In this document: positions 7,900 through 16,767 of the stretch, piece after piece
Position numbering within the stretch: position 1 is the first letter of the stretch
How the letters are laid out: each line of letters opens with the position of its first letter
From: an uncultured Eubacterium sp.
Lineage (GTDB): Bacteria; Bacillota; Clostridia; Lachnospirales; Lachnospiraceae
Assembly: GCA_910586225.1 (NCBI GenBank)
Contig: CAJUIL010000017.1
Coordinates: 1-39,028 of the forward strand
Direction of reading: 5' to 3'
Length of the DNA stretch: 39,028 nucleotides
The notes under the pieces: model-generated
What the model was told of the DNA's origin: nothing
Databases searched by the model: none
What the model saw: only the letters and a program-made list of their open reading frames with translations
Made by a program: the position numbers and the translations under genes

Positions 7900-8904
7900 A
7901 TGAAAATATTTATTACTGGTATTGCAGGCTTTTTAGGAAGCCATTTGGCAGATGCGATGCTCGCAGAAGGGCATGAAGTCGTAGGAAATGATACGCTTAT
8001 CGGCGGATACCGCGACAATGTACCAAAACAGGCGCAGCTTCATCTTGTGGACTGTAACGATTTGGAGAAGATGACAGAACTAATGAAGGGTGTCGATATT
8101 GTATACCATACGGCTTGTACAGCATATGAAGGGCTGAGCGTATTTTCGCCAAAGCTGGTCTGTGAAAATACGTATCTCAATACGGTATCTACAGCAACGG
8201 CTGCTATCCGCAACCATGTCAGGCGGTTTGTCACCTGCTCAAGTATGGCGCGTTACGGGACGCAGGATACGGTACCGTTTACCGAGGACATGGTATGCCG
8301 TCCGCAGGATCCTTATGGCATTTCTAAATTTGCAGCAGAGCAGCAGCTGAAATGTCTGTGCGAGGTACATGGCATGGAACTTGTTATCGCGGTTCCTCAC
8401 AATATTATCGGGCCGCGTCAAAAATATGACGATCCGTTTCGAAATGTCGCTTCGATCATGATCAATTTAATGCTGCAGGGAAGGCAGCCTGTAATATACG
8501 GGGATGGGGAACAAAAACGCTGCTTCTCCTTTGTACAGGATGATATTGATTGCCTCAAAAAGCTGGCGTTTTTGGAATGCGCAGCAGGGGAAACGGTCAA
8601 TATCGGGCCTGATGAGGAATTTATTACGATCAACCGTCTGGCTGAAACACTTGCGGAGCTGCTGGATTTTAAGCTGGATCCGGTCTATATGCCAGGGCGT
8701 CCGCAGGAGGTAAGGCTTGCCACCTGCTCAGCACAGAAAGCGCGCAGACTGTTAGGCTACGAGACAAAGTATACGCTTAAGCAAGGGCTATCGGAAATGA
8801 TCGCATATATCAGGGAACGCGGGACAAAGCCGTTTACGTACCATCTGCCGATTGAGATACTTTCGGAAAAAACACCGAAAACATGGTCTGACCGGCTATT
8901 TTAA
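7900..8904 (+). CDS. NAD-dependent sugar epimerase/dehydratase (extended SDR)
   Basis: A 334-residue extended short-chain dehydrogenase. The Rossmann motif GIAGFLGSHLADAM is at the N-terminus, the catalytic region is CSSMARYG plus YGISK, and DPFRNVASIMINLMLQGRQPVIYGDGEQKRCFSFVQDD is the UDP-sugar-binding part. The first 81 codons of the longer open frame lie inside the HAD gene, so I chose ATG 7900, with AGAAAGG upstream. It probably interconverts UDP-hexoses or UDP-uronic acids. Standing next to UDP-glucose 6-dehydrogenase, a UDP-glucuronate 4-epimerase role is plausible. The substrate is an inference; the fold is certain. Confidence 0.88.
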   Translation: MKIFITGIAGFLGSHLADAMLAEGHEVVGNDTLIGGYRDNVPKQAQLHLVDCNDLEKMTELMKGVDIVYHTACTAYEGLSVFSPKLVCENTYLNTVSTATAAIRNHVRRFVTCSSMARYGTQDTVPFTEDMVCRPQDPYGISKFAAEQQLKCLCEVHGMELVIAVPHNIIGPRQKYDDPFRNVASIMINLMLQGRQPVIYGDGEQKRCFSFVQDDIDCLKKLAFLECAAGETVNIGPDEEFITINRLAETLAELLDFKLDPVYMPGRPQEVRLATCSAQKARRLLGYETKYTLKQGLSEMIAYIRERGTKPFTYHLPIEILSEKTPKTWSDRLF

Positions 8905-8961
8905 TAGAACATACAAACGAAGCAGTAGGCTGAAAAAAACAGGATTGAGGAAAATACAGTT

Positions 8962-10335
8962 ATGAAGCTTTCGATTATAGGAACAGGATACGTAGGTTTA
9001 GTGACAGGTACATGTTTTTCAGACCTTGGAAACGAGGTTATTTGTGTGGATGTGGACGAGGAAAAAATCCGCAGGCTGAAAAAAGGGATCATCCCTATTT
9101 ATGAACCGGGTCTGGAAGAAATCGTAAAGCGCAACTATGAACTTGGGCAGCTGTCCTTTACGTCAGATATTCGGTATGCAGTACAAAACAGTTCCATTTG
9201 CTTTATCGCAGTCGGAACGCCGATGGATCAAGACGGAAGCGCAGATATGCAGTATGTGTTGCGTGCCGCTGCGTCTATCGGACAGCATATGGAGCATTAT
9301 CTGTGCGTGGTGGATAAATCCACGGTTCCGGTAGGTTCTTCGAAAAAAGTGCGGGCTGTGATACAGCAGGAGTTGGATAAAAGAAACGCCAGCATTCCAT
9401 TTGATGTTGTATCAAATCCGGAGTTCTTAAAGGAAGGTACAGCAGTTGCCGACTGTACAAGGCCGGACCGTGTCGTGATCGGTACGGATAGCGCACAGGC
9501 AAAGGATCTGCTGTCAGAATTATACAAAGGGATGATACTGAATACACAAAACGTCATTTTTATGGATGTGGAATCGGCGGAAATGACAAAGTATGCGGCA
9601 AACTGTATGCTTGCCACAAAAATTTCGTTTATCAATGAGATTTCCAATATTTGCGAGCTGGTCGGCGCGGATGTTAACCAGGTGCGGATGGGGATCGGCA
9701 GCGATCGCCGTATTGGTTTTAGCTTTATTTATCCAGGCTGCGGATACGGCGGCTCCTGTTTTCCGAAGGATGTGCAGGCGCTTATCCGGACCGCCGATGA
9801 TCACGGATACAGCCCGGCAATATTAAAGGCGGTAGAAGCAGTCAACGCAGCGCAAAAGCAAGTGCTGGTGCATAAGGTAACGGGTGTATTCGGAGAAGAT
9901 CTAACAGACATGACATTTGCGGTCTGGGGGCTGGCATTTAAGCCGGAAACAGACGATATGCGCGAATCCGCCGCATTAGATGTGATCGAGGGGCTGACCA
10001 GACGCGGTGCGAAGATCAAAGCATACGACCCAAAGGCCAGCGAACACGCAAAGAATTTCTATCTGAAGGGAAATACTGCCGTAGAGTATACGAAGAGCAA
10101 ATATTCGGCGCTTACAGGTGCGGATGCACTGATCCTTGTTACGGAATGGGCGGAGTTTCGAAGCCCTGATTTTGAGGAAATGAAGCAGCGGATGAAGGGG
10201 GCAGTCATTTTTGACGGCAGGAATCAGTATGATGCCGGACGGCTTGAAAAATACGGATTTGTGTATTATCGCATCGGTGGAGGGCGGAAGGTGCAGCTGG
10301 TACATACGGATGCGGATGGGAGTCTTTGTGTTTAA
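8962..10335 (+). CDS. ugd: UDP-glucose 6-dehydrogenase
   Basis: A 457-residue protein with the NAD-binding motif IIGTGYVGLVTGTCFSDLGNEVICVD at the start. The family's YEPGLEE and VGTPMDQDGSADMQYV segments are present, and the catalytic cysteine is in GCGYGGSCFPKD (C266). The C-terminal domain has WGLAFKPETDDMRESAALD. It oxidises UDP-glucose to UDP-glucuronate with 2 NAD+, supplying an acidic sugar for the exported glycan. Length fits the family. It is separated from the epimerase gene by 57 bp and followed by a 35-bp gap, so it lies within the same operon. The closely related GDP-mannose dehydrogenase is less likely from the motif context. Confidence 0.92.
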   Translation: MKLSIIGTGYVGLVTGTCFSDLGNEVICVDVDEEKIRRLKKGIIPIYEPGLEEIVKRNYELGQLSFTSDIRYAVQNSSICFIAVGTPMDQDGSADMQYVLRAAASIGQHMEHYLCVVDKSTVPVGSSKKVRAVIQQELDKRNASIPFDVVSNPEFLKEGTAVADCTRPDRVVIGTDSAQAKDLLSELYKGMILNTQNVIFMDVESAEMTKYAANCMLATKISFINEISNICELVGADVNQVRMGIGSDRRIGFSFIYPGCGYGGSCFPKDVQALIRTADDHGYSPAILKAVEAVNAAQKQVLVHKVTGVFGEDLTDMTFAVWGLAFKPETDDMRESAALDVIEGLTRRGAKIKAYDPKASEHAKNFYLKGNTAVEYTKSKYSALTGADALILVTEWAEFRSPDFEEMKQRMKGAVIFDGRNQYDAGRLEKYGFVYYRIGGGRKVQLVHTDADGSLCV

Positions 10336-10370
10336 AAACAGCCTAAAGAGGGTGCAAAGGAGTAAACGGG

Positions 10371-12212
10371 ATGAAAAAAACAGGGGGATATGCCAGGCTT
10401 GGAATTTTCCAGTGTTCAGATAAGGATGGAAAAATCGATGATTATATTCCATATCTACTGGAGGATATGAAGGAAAATCTGGACAGGCTGGTCATTGTCT
10501 TTAATGGGCGGATCACTCCCGCTGGGCGTAAGCGGCTGCTTGCGCTAACGAATGATGTAGTCGTCAGGGAAAACAAAGGCTTTGACGCAGCAGCATGGAA
10601 ATACGCAATGACGGAGTATTTGGGGTGGGAGCAGGTCAGACGTTACGAGGAACTGGTCCTTTTCAACGATACTTTTTATGGGCCGTTTTATCCATTTCAA
10701 ACGATATTTGATCAAATGTCTGATCAAAATCTGGATTTCTGGGGTTTGACCGCACATGGAAAGGGAATGGCGCTTGGAGCTGATTATAACGCGCATCTGC
10801 AAAGCTATTTCCTGGTTATACGCAAGCCGATGCTTCACAGCTTTGAGTTTGAGAGTTATTGGGAAAAGCAGAAGCTGTTCCAAAGTTTTCAAGAGCTTGT
10901 AGAACAAAATGAGATTGTATTTACTAAATATTTTGAAGAGTGTGGATTTACCTGGAAGCCGTTTATTGATACACAAGACCTGGATGGAAAGCACGCCATG
11001 AACCATTATGCGTTTAATGCCGAAGAACTGCTAAAAAAAGGCTTTCCGATCTTGAAACGCAAGCAGTTCCAGGAGTCGTTGGGATTAAAGCTTTATTATC
11101 ACAACGGGGAAGATTATTTAAAGGCTCTGCAGTATGTTAAAGAGCATTACAGCTACGATGTATCTATGATCTGGAAAAATATCCTACGTCTGTATAATAT
11201 CAGCGATATTCATGATGCATTGGATCTGGACTATGTCATTGATGCAAAAAATCCTTCTGGGATACATAAGGAGAAAAACAAGCGGGTGGCTGTTGTTCTT
11301 CATCTTTATTATACAAAAGATCTAAACCGTTATGAACCATATATCCGGGCGATACCAGATGGGATTGATGTGATAATCACTACTGTTTCTGCGGAAAAGG
11401 CACAGCTTATCCGTCAGGCATATCAGCATATTCTCGGAACACGGCTGACGGTTTTATGTATGCCAAACCGCGGAAGGGATATGGCAGCGCTACTGGTGGC
11501 TGCAAAGCCTTATCTTAACAAGTACGATTATTTTTGCTTTTGTCATGATAAGCTGTCCGCACAGACGGAGTACAGCATCGGAAAATATTTTGAGCGCTTG
11601 CTCTGGGAAAATACGCTTTCCAGTACGGTGTATATTGAAAATATTCTAGCGCGCTTTGCGAGCGAGCCACAGCTTGGTATCCTGACGGCACCTTCTCCGA
11701 TCGGAGGCTATTTCGGACATTTTCCAGGACAGTTTTGGACGGTCAACTATGAAAAAACGAAGGATTTGCTGAAAAAGCTGGATATTCAGGCGCCCATTTC
11801 CAATGCTTGTGCGCCACTTACGTTTGGAACAGCATTCTGGAGTCGTACGGATGCTTTAAAAAAGCTTCTGGATCACCCATGGACGTATGAAGAATTTCCG
11901 AAAGAGCCGCTGGATGTGGACGGACAGATCAGTCATGCGTTGGAACGCTGCTTTGCGTTTGTGGCGCAAGATAGCGGATATTATACAGCTGTTGCGATGA
12001 CACCGGAATATGCGCAAATATTGGTAAATGCTTATAAATACCTTGCGTATCATCCGTCCGATGGTATAGGTGTGCTGCACAATTATATGTGTATAACAGA
12101 TTCCAATATGCCGGATGTGGGTATTCGAGGTGCGCTGCATTTGCTGCGGTTGACGATACGGAGGTATCTACGAAAAATCAGATTAACGAAAAGGATAAAT
12201 GAATATGAGTGA
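10371..12212 (+). CDS. RgpF-like rhamnan synthesis protein F / glycosyltransferase
   Basis: A 613-residue protein of the rhamnan-synthesis protein F family. The N-terminal half carries LGIFQCSDKDGKIDDYIPYLLEDM, VVVRENKGFDAAAWKYAM and ELVLFNDTFYGPFYPF. The second half (from about 300) repeats the theme with VAVVLHLYYT, VLCMPNRGRDMAALLVA, YDYFCFCHDKLS and FGTAFWSRTDAL. Two tandem GT-A-like units of this kind are normal for RgpF, which extends rhamnose-containing cell-wall polysaccharides in streptococci. No dTDP-rhamnose genes (rmlABCD) are in the window, so either they are elsewhere or a different sugar is used. The gene overlaps the methyltransferase start by 14 nt. Family assignment is strong; the sugar is not. 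Confidence 0.87.
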   Translation: MKKTGGYARLGIFQCSDKDGKIDDYIPYLLEDMKENLDRLVIVFNGRITPAGRKRLLALTNDVVVRENKGFDAAAWKYAMTEYLGWEQVRRYEELVLFNDTFYGPFYPFQTIFDQMSDQNLDFWGLTAHGKGMALGADYNAHLQSYFLVIRKPMLHSFEFESYWEKQKLFQSFQELVEQNEIVFTKYFEECGFTWKPFIDTQDLDGKHAMNHYAFNAEELLKKGFPILKRKQFQESLGLKLYYHNGEDYLKALQYVKEHYSYDVSMIWKNILRLYNISDIHDALDLDYVIDAKNPSGIHKEKNKRVAVVLHLYYTKDLNRYEPYIRAIPDGIDVIITTVSAEKAQLIRQAYQHILGTRLTVLCMPNRGRDMAALLVAAKPYLNKYDYFCFCHDKLSAQTEYSIGKYFERLLWENTLSSTVYIENILARFASEPQLGILTAPSPIGGYFGHFPGQFWTVNYEKTKDLLKKLDIQAPISNACAPLTFGTAFWSRTDALKKLLDHPWTYEEFPKEPLDVDGQISHALERCFAFVAQDSGYYTAVAMTPEYAQILVNAYKYLAYHPSDGIGVLHNYMCITDSNMPDVGIRGALHLLRLTIRRYLRKIRLTKRINEYE

Positions 12213-12822
12213 ATGGAACAGCATAGACCGGAAAATAGCTAAAATACGTTACCGCACAATAAAAAAATATATTCCGCAATCCGGTGTTATTGCAGATATT
12301 GGATGCGGACAAGAAGCAGCGTTTTTAAAATATTGTGCTCCGCAGATAAAAAAAGGCTATGGCTTTGATTTCCGCATTCAAAATTATAAAACCGGAAATT
12401 TAACACTGATCAATAATAGGCATTCTCAAGGACTGGAATTAAAAAGCGGATGCTGTGATACCGTTTTTATGCTTGCTGTTTTGGAGCATTTGGATAATCC
12501 AGAGAATCTGATACAAGAGGCTAACCGGATTCTAAAACCGGGCGGAACACTTGTATTGACGACTCCGACTATAATGGCAAAGCCTGTGTTAGAGTGTATG
12601 GCTTTTCAGCTGCATTTGATCAATGTAGACGAAATATTAGAACATAAACATTATTATGTTAATCAAGAGATCGGCGCTTTATTAAAACAATGCGGATTTT
12701 CAAAATACAAGTATCAAAAATTTCTTTTTGGTATGAACAGCCTTGCAGTTGCCGTAAAAATGCGAGGGGGGGGAAATATTGTTGTGATAATACGAGTACC
12801 GTATCAGCTTCAGGTTGGTTGA
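12199..12822 (+). CDS. Class I SAM-dependent methyltransferase
   Basis: A 207-residue protein with a class I Rossmann methyltransferase core: motif I VIADIGCGQEAAF, a motif IV region CCDTVFMLAVLEHLDNPENLIQEANRILKPGGTLVLTTPT. It overlaps the RgpF gene by 14 nt. ATG 12199 and ATG 12205 are both possible starts after AAGGA. It probably methylates a sugar or the growing glycan end. The C-terminus is unusual: a run of eight G residues (12766-12773) precedes a terminal stretch (GGGNIVVIIRVPYQLQVG) that looks unlike the rest of the protein. A one-base slip there would give a different 30-odd-residue tail. Confidence 0.85.
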   Translation: MNMSEWNSIDRKIAKIRYRTIKKYIPQSGVIADIGCGQEAAFLKYCAPQIKKGYGFDFRIQNYKTGNLTLINNRHSQGLELKSGCCDTVFMLAVLEHLDNPENLIQEANRILKPGGTLVLTTPTIMAKPVLECMAFQLHLINVDEILEHKHYYVNQEIGALLKQCGFSKYKYQKFLFGMNSLAVAVKMRGGGNIVVIIRVPYQLQVG

Positions 12823-12858
12823 ATGGTAGAAAAGCAAGGAAAAGGCGGGAGAGGACGC

Positions 12859-14001
12859 ATGGTGAAAACATATGACAAAATAATAATAGGAGCAGGTATT
12901 TATGGCTTGTATGCAGCCCTTTTTTGCGGTGACAAAAAACATGGAATGCAGCGGATACTCGTATTGGAATGTGATCAGGAACCATTTCAGAGAGCTACCT
13001 ATATCAACCAGGCAAGGGTACATCAGGGCTATCATTATCCGCGTTCCCTATCTACAGCAATGAAATCGGCTGGGTATTTTGAACGGTTTCATCGGGATTA
13101 CGGGTTTTGCATTCATCGGGAATTTCAAAAGATCTATGCTGTTTCAAGCCAATATTCATGGTCCAGCGGTCAGCAGTTTTGCAAATTTTGTGAAGCTGCA
13201 GACATTCCGTGTGAAGAACTTCCTGTTGAGCGGTATTTTCGGAAAGGAATGTGTGATGGTGCTTTCCTAACAAGGGAATATACTTATGATGCACGGATAC
13301 TTCGAGATTATTTTTTAGAGCAGTTGTCCAAGCTGCCTCATGTAGAAATACGTTGTAGTGTAAACATTAACCATATAGAAAGACTGCAAGACTACTATCA
13401 AGTTGTTTTAGGAGATGGAGAGGCTTTTCGTACAGGATTTTTACTGAATGCTTCGTATGCTGCCACAAATCAGATATTGGATATGCTTGGATTTGAAAAA
13501 TTCAAAATAAAATACGAGCTGTGTGAAATTATTTTGTGCCATGCGAATGAGCGGCTGCTGCCGTATGGGTTTACAGTGATGGACGGGCCGTTCTTTTCCA
13601 TTATGCCATTTGGAAAAACCGAATATCATTCGCTGACTTCGGTAACATTTACACCACATAAGACTTGCAGCGAGGAGCTTCCAGTTTTTCCGTGCCAGGA
13701 AAAAAGTGCTGGATATTGTTCGCCACACCATTTGGGAAACTGCAGCTGCTGTTGTGCCAAGCCAGACACGGCATATGCTTATATGGCAGGATTGGCTGGC
13801 AGATATTTGCGGGAAGAATACGGATTTACTTATGCCAAGTCATTATTTTCGATGAAGCCGATTTTATTAAGCTCTGAAATGGATGATTCCAGACCTACGA
13901 TTATCCGGCAGTATACAAAAAATCCTTCCTTTTTTTCTGTTTTGTCAGGAAAAATAAATACGGTATATGATTTAGATGAGGTGCTTAAAGATGGAGAATA
14001 A
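12859..14001 (+). CDS. FAD-dependent oxidoreductase (DAO-like) of the glycan locus
   Basis: A 380-residue flavoprotein. The dinucleotide-binding motif IIIGAGIYGLYAALF opens the protein, followed by ILVLECDQEPFQRATYINQARVHQGYHYPRS. The last segment is typical of a D-amino-acid-oxidase-like group seen in surface glycan loci. I chose ATG 12859 because GGAGAGGA lies 4-5 nt upstream; the open frame extends to 12823, immediately after the methyltransferase stop, without a ribosome site. A Cys-rich stretch near residue 285-300 (CQEKSAGYCSPHHLGNCSCCC) has seven cysteines and could bind metal or form disulfides. The C-terminus ends in a conserved-looking FSVLSGKINTVYDLDE. It may oxidise a sugar or lipid-linked intermediate; substrate unknown. 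Confidence 0.8.
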   Translation: MVKTYDKIIIGAGIYGLYAALFCGDKKHGMQRILVLECDQEPFQRATYINQARVHQGYHYPRSLSTAMKSAGYFERFHRDYGFCIHREFQKIYAVSSQYSWSSGQQFCKFCEAADIPCEELPVERYFRKGMCDGAFLTREYTYDARILRDYFLEQLSKLPHVEIRCSVNINHIERLQDYYQVVLGDGEAFRTGFLLNASYAATNQILDMLGFEKFKIKYELCEIILCHANERLLPYGFTVMDGPFFSIMPFGKTEYHSLTSVTFTPHKTCSEELPVFPCQEKSAGYCSPHHLGNCSCCCAKPDTAYAYMAGLAGRYLREEYGFTYAKSLFSMKPILLSSEMDDSRPTIIRQYTKNPSFFSVLSGKINTVYDLDEVLKDGE

Positions 14002-14941
14002 AGAAAAAAACTTTATATCCGCAGTCGTTTATGTCCATAATGCAGAAAAACAGGTTGGCATATTTTTAAATATGCTGTCAGAAGTATTGGATCAGAATTT
14101 TGAACACGCGGAAATTATTTGTGTGGATGATGCATCAGAGGATGGCAGCAGCATACAGATGCAAAAGGCGGCGCATGAAATGAAGCATATGGTCATATCT
14201 GTTGTGCATATGAGCCGTTTTCACGGACTGGAACCTGCTATGGCTGCAGGAACCGACCTTGCAATCGGAGATTTTGTGCTGGAATTTGATACAGTCGGTA
14301 TGGACTATGACCAATCGGAAATTATGAGAATTTATAAAAAATCCTTAGAAGGCTGGGATATTGTGAATGCTTCACCAGATAAAAAGCAAAAGATTTCCTC
14401 ACGCCTGTTTTACAACCTGTTAGAAAGGTTTTCGCACGCTTCTTACCAGATGAATACAGAAAGCTTTCGGATATTGAGCCGCCGGGCGGTAAACCGCATC
14501 AGCAGCATGGGGAAATTTGTACCATATAGGAAGGCGGCATATGTGGACTGCGGTCTAGAGAGTTGTCGAATGGTTTATCATTCCAAACAACGGGAAGGCT
14601 TGGATGAAGATAAATTTGATATCCAGGAATTTCGCTATAAACGGGAGCTTGCGATTGATATTCTATTGATGTTTACAACTGCAGGGTATCGATTTGCTGT
14701 TACAATGACTGCGCTTATGATGGTCATGACAGTTTTTATGATCGTCTATGTAGGCGTCACATATTGGCTCAGTACCCCGTCCGAAGGCTGGACGACCACG
14801 CTGCTTTTTTTGTCGGCTGCATTTTTGGGCTTATTTGGGATACTGACCGTTGTTATTAAATATTTGCAGCTGCTTGTGGATCTGACTTATAAACGGCAAA
14901 GATACAGTTATAAAAGCATTGAAAAGCTGACAAATTCCTGA
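13991..14941 (+). CDS. GT2-family glycosyltransferase with C-terminal membrane pair
   Basis: A 316-residue GtrB/YkoT-like polyprenyl-phosphate glycosyltransferase. The GT2 start is SAVVYVHNAEKQVG, with EIICVDDASEDGSS as the nucleotide-binding motif. Two hydrophobic helices near the C-terminus (about 235-260 and 270-300) are typical of enzymes that charge polyprenyl phosphate with a sugar. The usual DADLQ metal-binding motif is replaced by LEFDTVGMDYDQSE, so only one Asp stands in the expected place. The start ATG 13991 follows GAGGTG; ATG 13976 lies inside the FAD gene. It may be a degenerate or specialised enzyme, perhaps acting with the next GT2. Confidence 0.82.
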   Translation: MENKEKNFISAVVYVHNAEKQVGIFLNMLSEVLDQNFEHAEIICVDDASEDGSSIQMQKAAHEMKHMVISVVHMSRFHGLEPAMAAGTDLAIGDFVLEFDTVGMDYDQSEIMRIYKKSLEGWDIVNASPDKKQKISSRLFYNLLERFSHASYQMNTESFRILSRRAVNRISSMGKFVPYRKAAYVDCGLESCRMVYHSKQREGLDEDKFDIQEFRYKRELAIDILLMFTTAGYRFAVTMTALMMVMTVFMIVYVGVTYWLSTPSEGWTTTLLFLSAAFLGLFGILTVVIKYLQLLVDLTYKRQRYSYKSIEKLTNS

Positions 14942-14960
14942 GGATGATAAGGAGAAAAGA

Positions 14961-15812
14961 ATGATAGAAATGCAAAAGAAAGTTTTTGATCGTCGAATCC
15001 GGCTGCCAGAGTATGAGCTGACCCAGCTAGAGCAGAAGAAAAACCGTTATTTAATCTGTATTCCTGTATTAAATGAGGGGAAAAGGTTTGAAAAACAGCT
15101 GCTCCGTATGAAAAAGCTTGGGATTGGGAAGATTGCTGATTTGCTCATTTGTGACGGCGGAAGCACGGATGGAAGTGCCGATCCTGCGATGCTGTCTCGG
15201 TATGGCGCAACAGCACTAGTCATACGAAAATCCAAAGGACATTTAAGTGACCAGCTTATGCTTGGCTATTATTATGCGGTTGTACGAGGATATGAAGGAA
15301 CGATCACCATTGACGGAAATGGAAAAGACGGGGTAGAAGGTATTTTTCAAATGGTGCAGGCGCTGGATGAAGGATATGATTTTATACAAGGTTCCAGGTA
15401 TATTAAGGGAGGAACAGCAATCAATACGCCAAAATTCAGAGAATGGGCTATCCGTCTGATCCATGTGCCGATTGTTCGTTTGCTGTCTGGATTTTCGTAT
15501 ACGGATACGACGAACGGTTTTCGCGCACATAGTGTCAAAGTTTTTTGTGACAAACAGATACAGCCATTTCGATATGGCTCGTTTCCTACGTATTCGCTGA
15601 TCCATTATTTAACAGTAATCATTCCAAGACTTGGCTATAAGGTAAAAGAAATCCCAGTGGTCAGAAAATATCCAAAAAAGGGGAAGGTTCCTACAAAAAT
15701 AAGTCCGCTAAAAGGGAATCTTGATTTGCTGAAGATACTGTGGAATATTGCTCTGCATAAATACGATCCGAAAGAGAAGAAAACAATCCGAAAGAAGGGA
15801 AGTATCATATGA
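14961..15812 (+). CDS. GT2-family glycosyltransferase (DPM1-like)
   Basis: A 283-residue GT2 protein with no membrane segment. It has YLICIPVLNEGKRFEKQL, the motif LLICDGGSTDGSADP, and TITIDGNGKDGVEGIFQMV in place of DADLQHPPE. IQGSRYIKGG and TDTTNGFRAHSVKVF match dolichol-phosphate-mannose-synthase-like enzymes. AGGAGAAAAG precedes the ATG. It is sandwiched between a membrane-anchored GT2 with an abnormal metal motif and an oxidoreductase, to which it is coupled by an ATGA overlap. A plausible role is transfer of a nucleotide sugar to polyprenyl phosphate or to the glycan; sugar unknown. Confidence 0.87.
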   Translation: MIEMQKKVFDRRIRLPEYELTQLEQKKNRYLICIPVLNEGKRFEKQLLRMKKLGIGKIADLLICDGGSTDGSADPAMLSRYGATALVIRKSKGHLSDQLMLGYYYAVVRGYEGTITIDGNGKDGVEGIFQMVQALDEGYDFIQGSRYIKGGTAINTPKFREWAIRLIHVPIVRLLSGFSYTDTTNGFRAHSVKVFCDKQIQPFRYGSFPTYSLIHYLTVIIPRLGYKVKEIPVVRKYPKKGKVPTKISPLKGNLDLLKILWNIALHKYDPKEKKTIRKKGSII

Positions 15813-16726
15813 AAGTAATGCGCAGCATACTGATTGGTTATGGATACTGGGGACGGATTGTAGAGCGGTATTTACAACAATCTGAAGAATTTTTGCTGCT
15901 TGGCATTTTTGATCCGCATTTGGGAAATAGTCCTGATTTGGATATGTTTTTGGAAAAGAAGGATACGGACTGTGCGTTCATATGCACGCCGCTTGCTACC
16001 CATTATGCAATCGTACAGGATATGCTGGGAAGAGGGCTGCATATATTCTGTGAAAAACCGTTATGCCACTGTCTGGAACAAACAGCAGCGCTTTATCAAA
16101 CAGCCCACAGAAAGAACAGAGTATTATTTACAGATTATATATATACCGTTTCTCCGTCTGTACAATTTATCAAAGAACAGCTTGGACGTCTTGGAGAAAT
16201 CCGGTACATCAATATGGATATCCGCCAGTTCGGACGATTTTATAAAAGTGATAGCGTGTATGAGGTTCTTGGTGTTCATATGATTTCTGCACTCGCGTAT
16301 GTATTTGATACAAAAGAAGGAGAGATTAAAGTAACACTTGCTGATACAATGACATACGGCAGCCAAAACCAGGCAGAATCCGGCTGTATCTTATTCCGGC
16401 TTCGGCAGATGCGCGGAAAAATTGTTTGCAGCCTTGTTTCAGATGAAAAAATAAGGAAGATGGAATTTTTATGTGATCATGGAGCCATTATTTTTAATAT
16501 GCTTGCGCAGGATACTGTTAAAGTGATTCAGTATCAGGAGGATGACACAAATATAGGTCAAAAGAAGCAGGATGTTTTAGACTGCAGACAATTTGACGAA
16601 GCAAATAATCTGCGTTTGGTATGCAAGCGCTTTTATCAGAGCATAGGTTCAGGAGACAGGGAAAATGAAAAGATATCCATGCAGGTTGCAGATGTTTTAG
16701 AACAGATCAGACAATATCAGGCATGA
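15809..16726 (+). CDS. Gfo/Idh/MocA-family oxidoreductase
   Basis: A 305-residue NAD(P)-dependent oxidoreductase. It has the N-terminal Rossmann motif SILIGYGYWGRIVERYL, the DTDCAFICTPLATHY strand and the hallmark HIFCEKPLC. The C-terminal substrate domain includes GVHMISALAYVF. Members act on nucleotide sugars, inositols or glycan residues. The protein is shorter than many members (about 330-350). The start overlaps the GT2 stop (ATGA). With the FAD enzyme three genes upstream it forms a second redox step, which hints that the glycan contains an oxidised or ketone-bearing sugar. Specific reaction unknown. Confidence 0.87.
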   Translation: MKVMRSILIGYGYWGRIVERYLQQSEEFLLLGIFDPHLGNSPDLDMFLEKKDTDCAFICTPLATHYAIVQDMLGRGLHIFCEKPLCHCLEQTAALYQTAHRKNRVLFTDYIYTVSPSVQFIKEQLGRLGEIRYINMDIRQFGRFYKSDSVYEVLGVHMISALAYVFDTKEGEIKVTLADTMTYGSQNQAESGCILFRLRQMRGKIVCSLVSDEKIRKMEFLCDHGAIIFNMLAQDTVKVIQYQEDDTNIGQKKQDVLDCRQFDEANNLRLVCKRFYQSIGSGDRENEKISMQVADVLEQIRQYQA

Positions 16727-16767
16727 GATATAATAATAACAAAAACATTCGTACATGGAGGCATACT

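Noticed and set aside
10371..12212. Rhamnose polysaccharide pathway inferred from the RgpF-like gene
   Set aside because: No rmlABCD or other RgpA/B genes lie in the window, so rhamnose cannot be claimed.
12690..12875. Separate small gene overlapping the methyltransferase 3' end
   Set aside because: Its frame differs and it has no ribosome site; it is the alternative tail after a slip in the G tract, not an independent gene.
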